Origin: Paraphysomonas bandaiensis
Taxonomy: Eukaryota > Chrysophyceae
DNA length: 47,259 nucleotides
Assembly: GCA_965644295.1 (NCBI GenBank)
Contig: CBFFRP010000033.1
Span: 1 to 47,259 of the forward strand
Direction: 5' to 3'
How positions within the stretch are numbered: the first letter of the stretch is position 1; each line of letters starts with the position of its first letter. Under the pieces are notes generated by a model. The model was not told the origin of the DNA. It saw only the letters and a list, made by a program, of their open reading frames with translations, and did not search any database. Shown here one piece after another: positions 1 to 10,147 of this stretch. The position numbers were made by a program, and so were the translations under genes.

Positions 1-4
1 GGGC

Positions 5-269
5 TATTAGGATTCAGCTTAATACATGATTGTATCTGTGAGTTATAATGTTCAATGAAATATACCATGAACTGAATTAGAGAGAGTATCTGTCGAAGAT
101 ACGTGATCGTCATCATAACGTCGTCATTATCAGTTACACTTCTAACTATTCCGTTGTGCATGATAGTACGTTCTATATTGTTATTCATAATTTTCACTCT
201 ATCGTGTTCATTACTTACACTCTAATAATCACAACATTGTTTTACTATTATAAAGATCAATTCTTTATT
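5..269 (+). repeat. 5' LTR of copia element
   Basis: It begins TATTAGGATTCAGC and ends TTCTTTATT, directly before the primer binding site. It matches 4939-5202 essentially base for base except one extra base in the GAGAGAG run near 95. Confidence 0.92.
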
Positions 270-280
270 TGGTAGCGAGA
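270..280 (+). other. Primer binding site
   Basis: TGGTAGCGAG starts at the first base after the 5' LTR. TGGTAGC would pair with the 3' end of initiator tRNA-Met of the animal/fungal type (ending GCTACCA), the usual copia primer. The primer tRNA identity is inferred. Confidence 0.6.
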
Positions 281-1814
281 TGTCAGTTAAAGTTACAAGT
301 TACGACTCAACCGACTCGGATTCGACAACCGACAAGCGAAAGGACTCAATGCCAAAATTCGATGCGAAGAACTTCTCCAGGTGGCAGAAGAAGTGCCGTG
401 CATGGTTCTATCGCAAGCCTAAGATCGTTTATACTCTACAGAACGATCACCCAATTGAGCCTGAAGCAGGAGAAAACTCAGATGACGAGGACTACCAGTA
501 TCGACTCGAACAGTATCAGGATGCGAAACGATATTATGATGAAGGTAATAACTACCTATGGTCAGTCATTGCAAGCTCTATCATTGGTCAGAATGAAGAG
601 GCTGAGGGGATTTTGGAGAACGTCCCCGATGGAGACGGTAAAACCGCCTGGACGGACTTGCTCAACCACTTCAAAGAAAAAACGACTAACGACGTCATCA
701 CTGATCTGATTGGCCAGTTTCAGAGCATAAAAATCAAAAAAGGTCAGTCGATAATCAACTTCCTTGACGCTGTCGAAAAGCTCCGAAACAAGCTGATTAA
801 TTATGGTCATCGGATAAGTGACCAAGATCTCATATCACGCATTCGACAAGGCCTGGTATCCAAAGAAAATATGACGTATCGTGAACTGGCGATCAACCTG
901 CAGATGCACCCTATCGATGACTACAAAACACTCATATGCAGACTACGCGGATTAGGAAGCTCGTCTGTTGGAATGCTCTTGTCAAGCAACGAAGAATCAA
1001 AAACCGACAGTATTCAGCTTGCAGCCTCAAAACCCCCATTTTTCAAAAGTAAAGTGAATTCCAAGCGCAAAAAGGGGACATCTTTCAGAAACCGTTCCAA
1101 TAAACCGAAACATGACAAGAGAGCTGACAAAGACATTAAGTGTTTCCGATGCGATGGAAAAGGACACATCGCTTCAGAATGCAAACACTCATGGGAAAGA
1201 ATCCAACAGATGAAGAATTCCTCTGGAAACAAATCAACCAGTAGGAAATTCAAAAAAGTTAGATTCCAGACCCACCAGAGCACTGAAAACGACGAATCCG
1301 ACCAGTTTGCAGATTATGAAGACAGTGGTCCACTACAACAGAAAGGACGAGACTTCGGAGGAGTCGGATATCCAACAAACGACGAAACGAACTTCGTTTT
1401 TGATCAAGAAGCCGGAATGGGGACCCTTGATTCTGGCTGCTCAGTCTCCATCACACCTGAAGCCGGATACATCACCAATTATAAGGAATGCCTCACCGAT
1501 ATTCAAACAGCTAAGTCAGGATCAACTATGACCTCTTCAGGACATGGAAGACTTGGTATTATCCCCAAGTGCAAGCACGTGGACCATGCTTCAAGGACAC
1601 TCGAATCCATCAGCCAATTAGATGACCTAGGGTATAAAATCTTGTTCGGAAACCAATCAGTTGAGATATATAAAGATGAAATACTGCTATCAAAGGGTAA
1701 GAGAGTTGGAGGCCTATATGAAATTCCGTTAACAGACCTCGGTACTCCTCTTGACGAATCCCACCTTGCTTCAACTGCTTCAGGCCCACTGCTTCAGGCC
1801 CACGATCATGGCGG
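280..1814 (+). pseudogene. copia Gag and protease region (pol frame lost downstream)
   Basis: The ATG at 280 lies just after the primer site. The protein shows a copia-type Gag, then a zinc knuckle C-x2-C-x4-H-x4-C (C288, C291, H296, C301) in a basic stretch, then the aspartic protease active site DSG at residues 384-386, then part of the pre-integrase segment to about residue 490. The frame runs on to 1983, but from about 1815 the recognisable protein continues in another frame. The integrase zinc finger and the D,D-35-E core are absent. A 14-bp direct repeat (TGCTTCAGGCCCAC) lies near the junction and may mark the deletion scar. Gag and protease may still be translatable. Confidence 0.85.
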
Positions 1815-3518
1815 ACAACTAAAGAACGAGCACTCAGCAGCCTTATCGACTCTGGACTCCCACCGAATTTCTGGGAACAAGCCTCAAGGGCGACAATACA
1901 CATCAAGAACAGGTTACCGTGTCAAACAGCTAAAGGATTTATGTCTCCACTTCAGTTTATCGAAAACGAAATACCAGACTTGAGTTACGCCAGAATATGG
2001 GGATGTAAATGCTTTGTGAATATCGATTCCAGTCTCCGAAAGAACAATTGGGACAGACATAGCTGGCCTGGGTATTTTATGGGCTATCGAGAGGATGGTC
2101 CTGGATATATAGTCTTTGTTCCCGCATTAAGAGACTTTGTTATATCAGGACATGTATTTTTCAACGAATGTGTTCCACCAGCGGATAAGAGATATTTTAA
2201 GGAGATAAATGAGATCTTCAGAGAGAATGAGACCTCCAGGACAGTAGAAAGTTTCAAATATCTCATAGGTCTAGCTCATGTAGATCCAGACGATGGATTA
2301 ACATATGTAACGACTCAAATAAAGCTCAGAAAAGGATTAATCGCAGCGTATCGTGGTCTAGTGGACGACAGCGGTGACACTGCACGACTCATCCAGCTCG
2401 ACGACCCCATTCATGCTGCAGACGTCGAAAAGTACACTGAAGAATACATAGAACTCCAAGCAGTTGGTCTCAAACGTAATACCTCTCGATCGAAAACCCC
2501 AATACATAAATCCAGCAAATCAGATCGAGACCCCGATACAGTTAATGGATCTCCAGCGCCAGCCGCTACTTCCAGGGGAAGTGGCGTGAACCTAAGACAT
2601 CATGATGCCGCGCAGGAGAGAATCAGCAGCCATCGGTGTGAACCTACCCACTCCGATGCAAAGATAGCGAAGACTCGCCCTTCGAAACAATTCAATGGGA
2701 ATCTAGTGCCGAATCCGGCACCACCCAGTCAAGTGGATCGTGTGTGTCAGCGTGTGGCCAAACGCTGTTATAAGCCTGCTGATTCATCGGGAGATTGGGA
2801 AAATCAGGGTACACCTGAAGGGCCAAGTAAGGTCCGTGCTACAGCAAAACAACAATTTTTAGCTGGTAAAAAGAGTGTTCTCCGAAGCAGGAGAATGGCC
2901 AGGAAACGGGTAATTGTAAATATACATAAACTTGGTGATGGTGTATATACATGTGATGTAAATGCTAAACATGTAGTAAATCATATGGGACATGACACAC
3001 AATGTATATCAAAATTACATACAAACAATATTGATATTGTTATGCATGCTATCAGTAATTGCGATGACATTGACGAGCTAACTGATACACCAAAGAGTGT
3101 TCAAGATGCTATTTCAGGTAAATATAAACAGCAGTGGATCGATGCTATCAACAGAGAAATATCCACTCTTCAGAGGAAAGGATGCTGGAGATACACTGCG
3201 TTACCACCTGGAGCAAGAGCCATAAAGGGGAAACTCATATTCAAAATAAAAAGAAAACAGAATGATATCAAATTCAAGGCTCGACTGGTCGCACAGGGTT
3301 TTACTCAAATCCAAGGCATCGATTATAATGATACATACAGCCCCGTCGCGAAGGCTACATCACTACGTACAATTATTGCCCTTTCGACTATTATGAAACT
3401 CAAATTGCACCAAATCGATTTCACAACTGCGTACATCAATGCTGACCTCGAAGAGGACATATATATATGCATCCCCCTCCTGGCATGGACGTCCCTGACG
3501 GAAAAGTCCTCAAACTGA
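1815..3518 (+). pseudogene. copia integrase C-terminal part and first half of reverse transcriptase
   Basis: The first part matches the region after the integrase catalytic core: a SGLPPNFWEQAS-type motif, then RIWGCKC and a C-terminal domain. A low-complexity linker follows, then the RVT_2 reverse transcriptase from about 3110 (ARLVAQGFTQ, LHQIDFTTAY). The frame ends at 3518 because one extra AT pair sits in the ATATATAT run at about 3458-3468. The RT continues in the overlapping frame from 3467. Both the missing integrase core and this frameshift inactivate the polyprotein. Confidence 0.87.
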
Positions 3519-4738
3519 TGAAAAGCATCTATGGTCTAAAGCAAGCAGGTCTTAACTGGTATAAGTGCTGTACAAATTTTATGCTAGATATGGGTTTCAC
3601 CAGACTAATATCTGACCCGTGTATATTCAAAAAGCAGATTAATGGCAGGATTATGCTAATAGCCATGTATGTGGACGATATTATTATAGCATCTACATCC
3701 GACACTGATATCCAACAATTCAAAGACCATTATTTATCCAAAAAGTTCGAAATTACGGATCTCGGACTCCTAGATTATTACTTGGGCATCTCCATTCATC
3801 AAGATTTTGACAAAAATATCACGACTCTCAGTCAGGAGCAGTATGTCAGAAAACTACTGGACAAATTCAATATGTCCAACTGTAAACCCATGTCAACACC
3901 TATGTTACTGTCTTTCAACTATGATTTACATGAATACAATCATCTTTCAGAGTCAAATCAAAGTTATGTTCAGAATTTCCCCTACAAGGAGCTCATAGGT
4001 TCCCTAATGTATCTAGCTGTATGCACTCGACCGGATATCGCCTATGCAGTCAATACTCTAGCCAGATTTTCTGATATGCCTAATCTAACTACCTGTAATG
4101 CTGCGTTACATGTTCTTAGGTATCTCAAAGGCACTGCTAAGCAAGGATTAATATATTCTGGATCCCACATAACATTGTCAGGATACTGCGATAGCGATTG
4201 GGCACGATGTCACCTCACTCGACGGTCCACTACAGCTTTTACATTCTTCATAGGTAATTGTCTTATATCATGGCAATCTCGATTACAGACAACTGTGGCA
4301 TTGTCATCTACTGAAGCTGAGTATATGGCTTTATCGTCAGCAGCTCAGGAAGCATTATGGCTACGCTCTTTATTATCAGAAATTGGTTTCAAACTTCCAT
4401 TCTCAACAACTATTTGGTGCGATAATAAAGGTGCAGTCCAATTATGTTACAATCCTACTCATCATCGTCGTACGAAACATATTGCGATACGGTATCATTT
4501 CATTCGAGAAAATATTGCCGAAAATCAATTGACTGTTGACCATATTCCCACCACGTCAATGTTAGCCGATCTTCTCACGAAACCACTAGGAACAACTAAT
4601 TTTCTTCAATTGCGAACTACATTGATGGGGGGAGCTGGGTTCGACATCCCATCCAGCAGCAACAGGAAGCGATCAACAACCTCAGAGACACCTAAATCAC
4701 AATTAACAAGCCACAAGCGACCTAGGTGGCTAGTTTGA
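3467..4738 (+). pseudogene. copia reverse transcriptase palm and RNase H
   Basis: This continues the RT after the frameshift: SIYGLKQAGLNWY, the catalytic YVDD box at 3668-3679, then thumb and RNase H. RNase H acidic positions are visible in DSDWAR (about 4190), STEAEYMAL (about 4310) and WCDNKGAVQL (about 4416). A basic tail ends in TGA at 4736. The sequence is otherwise intact. The initial ATG of this frame is an accident of the shift, not a real start. Confidence 0.9.
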
Positions 4739-4926
4739 GTTACACGGAGTTTTTACCATTTTTTTTTACTTTTATTCAATACATGATGCTGGACTAGAAG
4801 GATGGTCTCACAATATGGCATCTCTGCAGTTCGCTTATTATTGACTAGTGACTGCTACTCTGGTTTTTACTCTCAGTGTGCATAAGTACATATTCTCTCT
4901 ATTATCTACGGTTCACTGATTATTTC

Positions 4927-4938
4927 ATTGAGGGGGCG
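4927..4938 (+). other. Polypurine tract
   Basis: TTGAGGGGGCG lies immediately upstream of the 3' LTR, in the position of the plus-strand primer. Confidence 0.7.
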
Positions 4939-5202
4939 TATTAGGATTCAGCTTAATACATGATTGTATCTGTGAGTTATAATGTTCAATGAAATATACC
5001 ATGAACTGAATTAGAGAGGTATCTGTCGAAGATACGTGATCGTCATCATAACGTCGTCATTATCAGTTACACTTCTAACTATTCCGTTGTGCATGATAGT
5101 ACGTTCTATATTGTTATTCATAATTTTCACTCTATCGTGTTCATTACTTACACTCTAATAATCACAACATTGTTTTACTATTATAAAGATCAATTCTTTA
5201 TT
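4939..5202 (+). repeat. 3' LTR of copia element
   Basis: Near-identical to 5-269. It is followed by AGGGC (5203-5207), the probable target-site duplication. Confidence 0.92.
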
Positions 5203-5223
5203 AGGGCTGATAATGGTAATGGT

Positions 5224-5277
5224 AATGCCATTATAATTGCCTGGAACTGAACTACCGTTAATGGCATCCCATTAATA
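5224..5277 (+). repeat. Subterminal direct repeat of hAT-like element, copy 1
   Basis: AATGCCATTATAATTGCC and the next 35 bp recur in the same orientation at 6250-6303 with few changes. A diverged inverted relative lies at 42478-42547. These AT-rich blocks look like subterminal transposase-binding repeats. Confidence 0.6.
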
Positions 5278-5756
5278 AAATGTACTGGTACTTGATATAT
5301 GCTATATATAGAATATAGAACTAAGTGAAATCTATACAATATGTTGAGCAATGTTCATGCAACTCTACAGCACCTTTGTGGAAACTTTCTTGATCATCAG
5401 CGGTAAACTTAATGCTATAAAAGTTAGAAAATAGTTTCCTGAGCAACAACGTAACAACGTAGCTACTCTAACCCAAAAACTCTAAAAAGCGTTAAAAATA
5501 TGCATACTTCACCTAGAAAACATCATAAAAATATTCTTTTTCCCCAAAGTTAAAAGGAGCTGCTGTACATAACTAAGCAAAATAATTATACTCTATAAGT
5601 ATACCATATATTATGCAACGATGGTGGTCAAAGAAAGCTGATGGCAGAGTAATGATCATAGTCTTCTACCGAGTGAATTCGCAGGATCACTGAGTCAGCT
5701 TTTTCGTTCGGGCTCTATGTTATTTCTCTGACACTGAGCGAGCAAACTGGCATTCC

Positions 5757-6113
5757 TTGATGAAAGATCTAAGGATGTTTAAGAATGGCAGTTTGCTCTC
5801 AACCGACAGCAATCACGACAACAGTGCAGGAACTGATTTTGCACAGGATGTTTTGGACAGGGCCGAGGTCACTAAGAGAGCTCGACTTGGTACCTATGAG
5901 TCCAGCTACCACTGCTTGCTTCATATCGAAGCACAATCTAATGCTGTCTATAGTCGTGCAAAGTTGATTATGTCACCTGAGTGTAGTTGCATGAATCTAT
6001 ATCGTCTAGAATCGTTGCTATTCCTACGAGCCAATTACATGATGTGAGATGCTAATGCCCTCCATGAAGCCCTGAAAGAAGATCCAGTTGTGCCAGTGGA
6101 GAGCGAGAAGTAA
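5757..6113 (+). pseudogene. hAT transposase C-terminal (dimerisation) domain, broken
   Basis: A short frame ends with the hAT dimerisation signature: a segment with SRAKLIMSPE, then a LESLLFLRAN motif. A TGA at 6046-6048 replaces the tryptophan normally found after this motif. The frame then continues DANALHEALKEDP to a TAA at 6111. The normal N-terminal zinc finger and catalytic core are absent, so this is a fossil. Upstream bases from 5757 are only weakly coding-like. Confidence 0.72.
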
Positions 6114-6249
6114 TTACTATTCGTAGTCTGTTATTACAATTAGTAATTAAGGGTGCACTACTCTATCTATATGAGCGATATTATCTACTTAGGTATTGAT
6201 GGCCATTACTGGCCATTATAATATTATAATTGCCGGAACATTTTTCAAT

Positions 6250-6303
6250 AATGCCATTATAATTGCCGGGAACTGGACTACCATTAATGGGCCATTAATG
6301 GTT
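6250..6303 (+). repeat. Subterminal direct repeat of hAT-like element, copy 2
   Basis: It repeats 5224-5277 in direct orientation and runs into palindromic CCATTAATGG blocks. Confidence 0.6.
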
Positions 6304-6321
6304 AATGGTTAACAGGTTCTG

Positions 6322-6865
6322 GTTTATTCGTATAGAACATCGCTTTCCATATTGTGGTGTTGAAGGCAGATAGCTTGCTATATAATTCAGGACTGGGGAA
6401 CAATATATTAAATACGTATAGAAACTGAATATTACAGTTTTAATATAATGATATATTGGTATTGTGTATTGCTAGCCAGAGCGGTTACAAGAAATATTTC
6501 TCTTTCATCATATCTGCCACCTGATATGCATGTGTCCCATACCTATATACTTATGTCTTATGTACATACTTGAGAAGTAGTTATAAAAAAATTAAGAAAA
6601 GCAACATCATTTATATAGCCCCAAGGAGGAAGGATGTGTATGTTGTAATATAGTTTCATTTATCCCCGGGCAATAAGGAGGCTATATGGTCCCGCGCTCA
6701 AAATTTTGAAATGAGGGGGAAGAGATGATATTCCTTATCCCTAGATTAAATTGTAGCTTATCCTCATAATGTTGAATTTCTATTATCTAGAATGTAGAGC
6801 AATTGTTGCTTGTTTGCTGTAAGAAGGAAATAAGTGTTTCCTGATTAACATTCGGAAAACCCGAA
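6322..6865. other. AT-rich intergenic DNA, no gene seen
   Basis: No coding frame, RNA gene or repeat boundary could be supported. Stop codons are dense in all frames. Confidence 0.6.
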
Positions 6866-7175
6866 TTTCAATAATTCTACAACAAATATACCCCTACTAT
6901 AAAAGAATATTGAGAGAATAGCAACTGCAAGGTATTGAAATTCGTACACAAGTGTGATGATGAATGTGAAAAATTGTAGTCGCATGAGGTTTCTTGTTGC
7001 CATTAGCATCATTATCACAATTATGTAAATACGCTTAACCTCTGTGTGTAATACGACACACATCCATCCTGAAAAGTACGACCCTGAAAGGACTGGGTGT
7101 CATTGCTCTTAAACAGCGTCATAGGTGGCATTTGAACTCTCCTGTAATATTCTTGACGGTCTACATAAATATCCC
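6866..7175. repeat. Unassigned diverged repeat, copy 1
   Basis: This stretch aligns, at roughly 65-75% by eye, with 28469-28660 and then 29088-29170. Shared blocks include GTCGCATGAGG/GTCGCAGGAGG, TTAACCTCTG and CCCTGAAAGGACTGGGTG versus CCCTGAAAGGGCTGGGTG. The second copy carries about 430 bp of extra DNA in the middle. On the minus strand both copies share short frames, but no family is recognisable. It could be a decayed gene or a transposon end. Confidence 0.5.
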
Positions 7176-7932
7176 AGCATATTTCTTGTATACCCTGCGC
7201 CAATTAGCTCTAAACTGCATCAACACAATACTTGCGTGGCCCATAGGTGGTTTCCAGAAACTCCGCGCATTCGGGAATCATGCTTCGAGTTATTTCTTAT
7301 TAGAGAGAAAGTATTGTTCAGCAATATCGTACAGATTAAGTCATTTCTTTCAGGTTGATGTAAGGGCTATAAAATTTGCTTCGACATGTGTGCATTGTAG
7401 TCATTCTGTTTATCTACACTTCGTAATGTATTACTGCGCCAAATATTGGGTTTCCAAACATAGAGACTATGACGAAGAAAGTGTGGCAGGCAGATACAAA
7501 CAAGTAGGAATACAACATTAAGCCGTTATGATCCCAATATCAACAAGTACCACATAAAATGATCACAAGGCAAAGCTGCAACGAAAGGTTCGTCACATCT
7601 CCAACTCAAGTTCCTTAAATATACTCCACAACATCCATAAATTTCCTTGAACCATGAATTTATGTCACGTTTCACAGTAATTGATACAGAGCAGATATGT
7701 TAGAGTCTTGCATTATGCGAATAAAAAGCGCCACTATCACTAATAAGCAACTCACTTGATCACAATATATATCATACTGACCCAGAGTAGTTGCAACTAG
7801 CAGCTTAAAGAGAAAGAATAAAACAAAGACTAACTCTATCTGGATATCTGATGCTCACGGTGTGTACAGTGTAGATTGTTGCCCTATAGATAAAAAAGAA
7901 TACACAGTAGTAGAGTGGTCTATAATTGCAGT
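7176..7932. other. Intergenic DNA, no gene supported
   Basis: An open frame at 7132-7521 has no recognisable domain and no splice pattern; I do not call it a gene. The rest is AT-rich without visible structure. Confidence 0.5.
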
Positions 7933-7933
7933 G

Positions 7934-7940
7934 AAAAAAA
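7934..7940 (-). terminator. Pol III terminator of first tRNA-Ala
   Basis: A run of seven T on the minus strand starts three bases after the tRNA 3' end. Confidence 0.8.
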
Positions 7941-7942
7941 TA

Positions 7943-7967
7943 TGGACGATGAGGGCTTCGATCCCTC

Positions 7968-8008
<41 letters not shown>

Positions 8009-8015
8009 ATCGCCC
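7943..8015 (-). tRNA. tRNA-Ala (anticodon UGC)
   Basis: On the minus strand GGGCGAT pairs with ATCGTCC as acceptor stem (one G-U), followed by A73. The D arm is GCTC...GAGC, the anticodon stem CGCGC/GCGCG encloses loop TTTGCAT with anticodon TGC, and the T arm is GAGGG-ATCGAAG-CCCTC. It is 73 nt with no intron. Internal A and B boxes are intact. An identical copy lies 122 bp away at 8138-8210. Confidence 0.97.
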
Positions 8016-8130
8016 TTGATAGGGAAGATGTCGAATATCTTTGGTAATATAAAATAATTACCGTTTTTGTTAAAATTGTAGTTTTTTTGAGATGATGGCT
8101 ACAAAAATTATAACATCAAAAATGACCAAC

Positions 8131-8135
8131 AAAAA
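8131..8135 (-). terminator. Pol III terminator of second tRNA-Ala
   Basis: Five T on the minus strand follow the tRNA 3' end after two bases. Confidence 0.7.
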
Positions 8136-8137
8136 TG

Positions 8138-8162
8138 TGGACGATGAGGGCTTCGATCCCTC

Positions 8163-8203
<41 letters not shown>

Positions 8204-8210
8204 ATCGCCC
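8138..8210 (-). tRNA. tRNA-Ala (anticodon UGC), tandem copy
   Basis: It is identical over all 73 nt to 7943-8015 and in the same orientation, with its own T-tract. Flanking sequences differ apart from short blocks, so the duplication is old or confined to the gene. Confidence 0.97.
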
Positions 8211-8373
8211 TGTGTTGCCAGGATTGAACTGACTTTTCTTGGTTGAAAGAGGTGAAGTATTTGTATTATATAAAGTCATTTTATAAATTTATATTGCTTG
8301 GGAGTACATATTGTTTCAGGGCATCTACAGAGCATGTACACTTCACTGATAGAGTACTCGCAGTGCGTATAGA

Positions 8374-9607
8374 TATACCGACAACAGCATCGGAGGGGCA
8401 GCACCCACATCGGAGGGGCAGCATCCGTAGTCCCGTTTTTCTGTTCTGTACGTGAATATTAGTATGATCGAATGGGGATGGCGGGCTCTTCATATCTACA
8501 CAACCACATCCTAATAAGCGTATCTTCATATTAAAACTATTCGGAATGTACTGTTGTGTTGTTGTGCCCACTGTAGAAACTTAATTTTATCGATTTTATG
8601 CTGTAATGATGCAGGAAGTTCACCCAAATGTTGACCACAGTGGGGATCACACAATCCCATTATCATGAAGTGCTCGTTACAATCATACATCCCTAGTAGA
8701 TGAAGACTGTCCCCTGGATGATTTGTCATTAGATATCTTTTGAAGGAGCTTCAGAAAGAGCTATCAGCGGATGAGGTATACGACGAAAAGTGTTTACATG
8801 AAGCTCTTCTGCAGCAGTGCAGGGCAACTATGAAAGGAAGGATATATGCAAAGATATCCAAAGAGAATGGGGAAATGGAGGGAGAAACAAAACTAGGAGA
8901 CAAGATTTGAAGATAGGTGGCATTGAATATATATCATTATGCTTTATCATGAAGACTTTAAAGCGAACTAGAATTTAAGGACATACATACTTCCCTTGCA
9001 GTAAGTTGTAAGACGAAGTTGTTTGTGAGTATGGATTTCATGATATATACAACTAATGTGGTGTACGTTGTAGATCGCCGTAATGATATTGCATTTCGGT
9101 CAATAGTACATACTTAAATCATCGTATGCCTTATTTGCATGAACCATTTGATGTAACCTAAAACTGTAATGATGTATATTATACTTTCCGTGTAGTAAGC
9201 TATTTATGCATGTATATTGCATGATGTAACAAGTGTAATGTATGCTGTAGGCCGCTGCAATGATATTCGAATTTGTTTTTGTTAATTGCACATACTCAAA
9301 CCTTCGTATGTCACAACTATTTGTCTAACGTTATCTCGCAGCAGCAATTTTTAGCGAGCGTGTGCAAGCAAGCTAGGGACTATTCATTATAGTTTACAGA
9401 CAATCGTTTCAATATACTCATGCTAAGGTATAGCAAGTAGCTATGTAACGCTTGTAAAATGTTTATATGTGCGCGAATAATAAGACGAAAAACGGTTATA
9501 CTGCTTGCTGCATGTCCTCGTAAGCAATCTGTTTCGTGCAAGTACATGGAATTTTTATCATACTATTCCTGGGCAATTTATTTCATACATCGTTTAGATG
9601 TTTCAAA
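8374..9607 (+). repeat. Left arm of a 1234-bp inverted repeat
   Basis: Every base x pairs with base 19755-x of the right arm, with no indel along 1234 bp and only a few substitutions seen (for example CTGCATGTCC versus CTGCCTGTCC). The arm holds diverged internal tandem repeats of about 190 bp (around 8990 and 9185). It also holds short 20-bp repeats of GGAGGGGCAGCA type at its outer end, and a small coding-like frame at 8731-8910. Outer flanks show no obvious target duplication. Confidence 0.95.
8731..8910 (+). pseudogene. Small coding-like frame of unknown family inside the inverted repeat
   Basis: Sixty codons ending in TGA have protein-like composition (KELQKELSADEVYDEKCLHE near the start). 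There is no start codon at the left and no recognised domain. The mirror copy lies at 10845-11024 on the minus strand. A second weak frame upstream on the same strand ends at about 8740 in another phase, suggesting a decayed transposon or host gene. The function is unknown. Confidence 0.3.
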
Positions 9608-10147
9608 AGTTGTTTCAATTCAGATACTTTTAAAAAATGTTAGTACGCTTCTACTTAATACACTTTTTAAACTAAACATGGTTCAGCTAGAATACTTCTC
9701 ATTTGTTCATACAAAACATGTTAAAACTAAAATATTTTTCAAACAAGACATGTTACAACTAAAACACTTTTCAAACAAGACATGTTACAGCTGAAACACT
9801 TTTCAAACAAAACATGTTTCAACTAATATACTTCAAAAACGTTTAACTCAGATACTCTTCAACGATGATATGTTTCAAGGAAAACAAGAGCTTCAGCTAA
9901 TTCTCCAGCGACTGCTTCAAACTTCTGTCTTATTGCTTCAGCTCCTACTCTTTTCTTGGTCACTTTCTCAGCCTTATACTGCTCTGGAGATAAGGAATTA
10001 AACCTGTCCTTCTCTGATTACCTTCCCAACAGAGCCTAAGCCGCATTCGCATGTTTCGCCAAAGCTGCGGCATTATTTCTTTCTTCTCACCCCTCCTCCT
10101 TGCAAAATTTCTCCACTATATCAGGGGCTTAACAAGCCTTTTCCTAC
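9608..10147 (+). other. Spacer of the large inverted repeat
   Basis: 540 bp of unique sequence sits between the arms, with a 32-bp tandem array at 9716-9830. No gene is seen. Confidence 0.85.
9716..9830 (+). repeat. Tandem array of 32-bp units
   Basis: Units of the type ACATGTTACAACTAAAACAC... begin at 9716, 9748, 9780 and 9812, exactly 32 bp apart, with a few substitutions. More diverged units may continue on both sides. Confidence 0.88.

Larger units (their letters stand above)
5..5202 (+). mobile_element. Ty1/copia LTR retrotransposon, near-full-length but defective
   Basis: LTR-gag-protease-(integrase remnant)-RT-RNase H-LTR order identifies a Pseudoviridae/copia element. The 265-bp and 264-bp LTRs differ by one visible indel, so insertion is recent. 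A tRNA primer site follows the 5' LTR and a polypurine tract precedes the 3' LTR. The sequence after the 3' LTR is AGGGC and the window opens with GGGC before the 5' LTR, which fits a 5-bp target duplication whose first base lies outside the window. The integrase catalytic core is missing and RT carries a 2-bp insertion, so this copy cannot be autonomous as it stands. Confidence 0.93.
5203..6321 (+). mobile_element. hAT element remnant, split at its 5' end by the copia insertion
   Basis: It contains a hAT transposase C-terminus (5757-6113) flanked by related ATGG/CCAT-rich end sequences. AGGGCTGATAATGG just after the copia 3' LTR looks like a hAT terminus (CAGGG...), so the retrotransposon landed within the first bases of the hAT. 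The right end is guessed at the CTG at 6321 (reverse complement CAGAACCTG). No target duplication can be checked because the left flank is outside the window. Confidence 0.55.

Noticed and set aside
269-709. Open frame overlapping gag
   Set aside because: Shadow of the gag frame, which has the zinc knuckle and protease motifs.
7132-7521. 129-codon open frame
   Set aside because: No domain, no splice context, composition like the surrounding AT-rich DNA.
9459-9794. 111-codon open frame across the palindrome arm and 32-bp array
   Set aside because: Its C-terminal part is only the translated 32-bp repeat; not conserved in the mirror arm.
9716-9830. CRISPR array
   Set aside because: Units are contiguous 32-bp tandem repeats without unique spacers, in a eukaryotic context.
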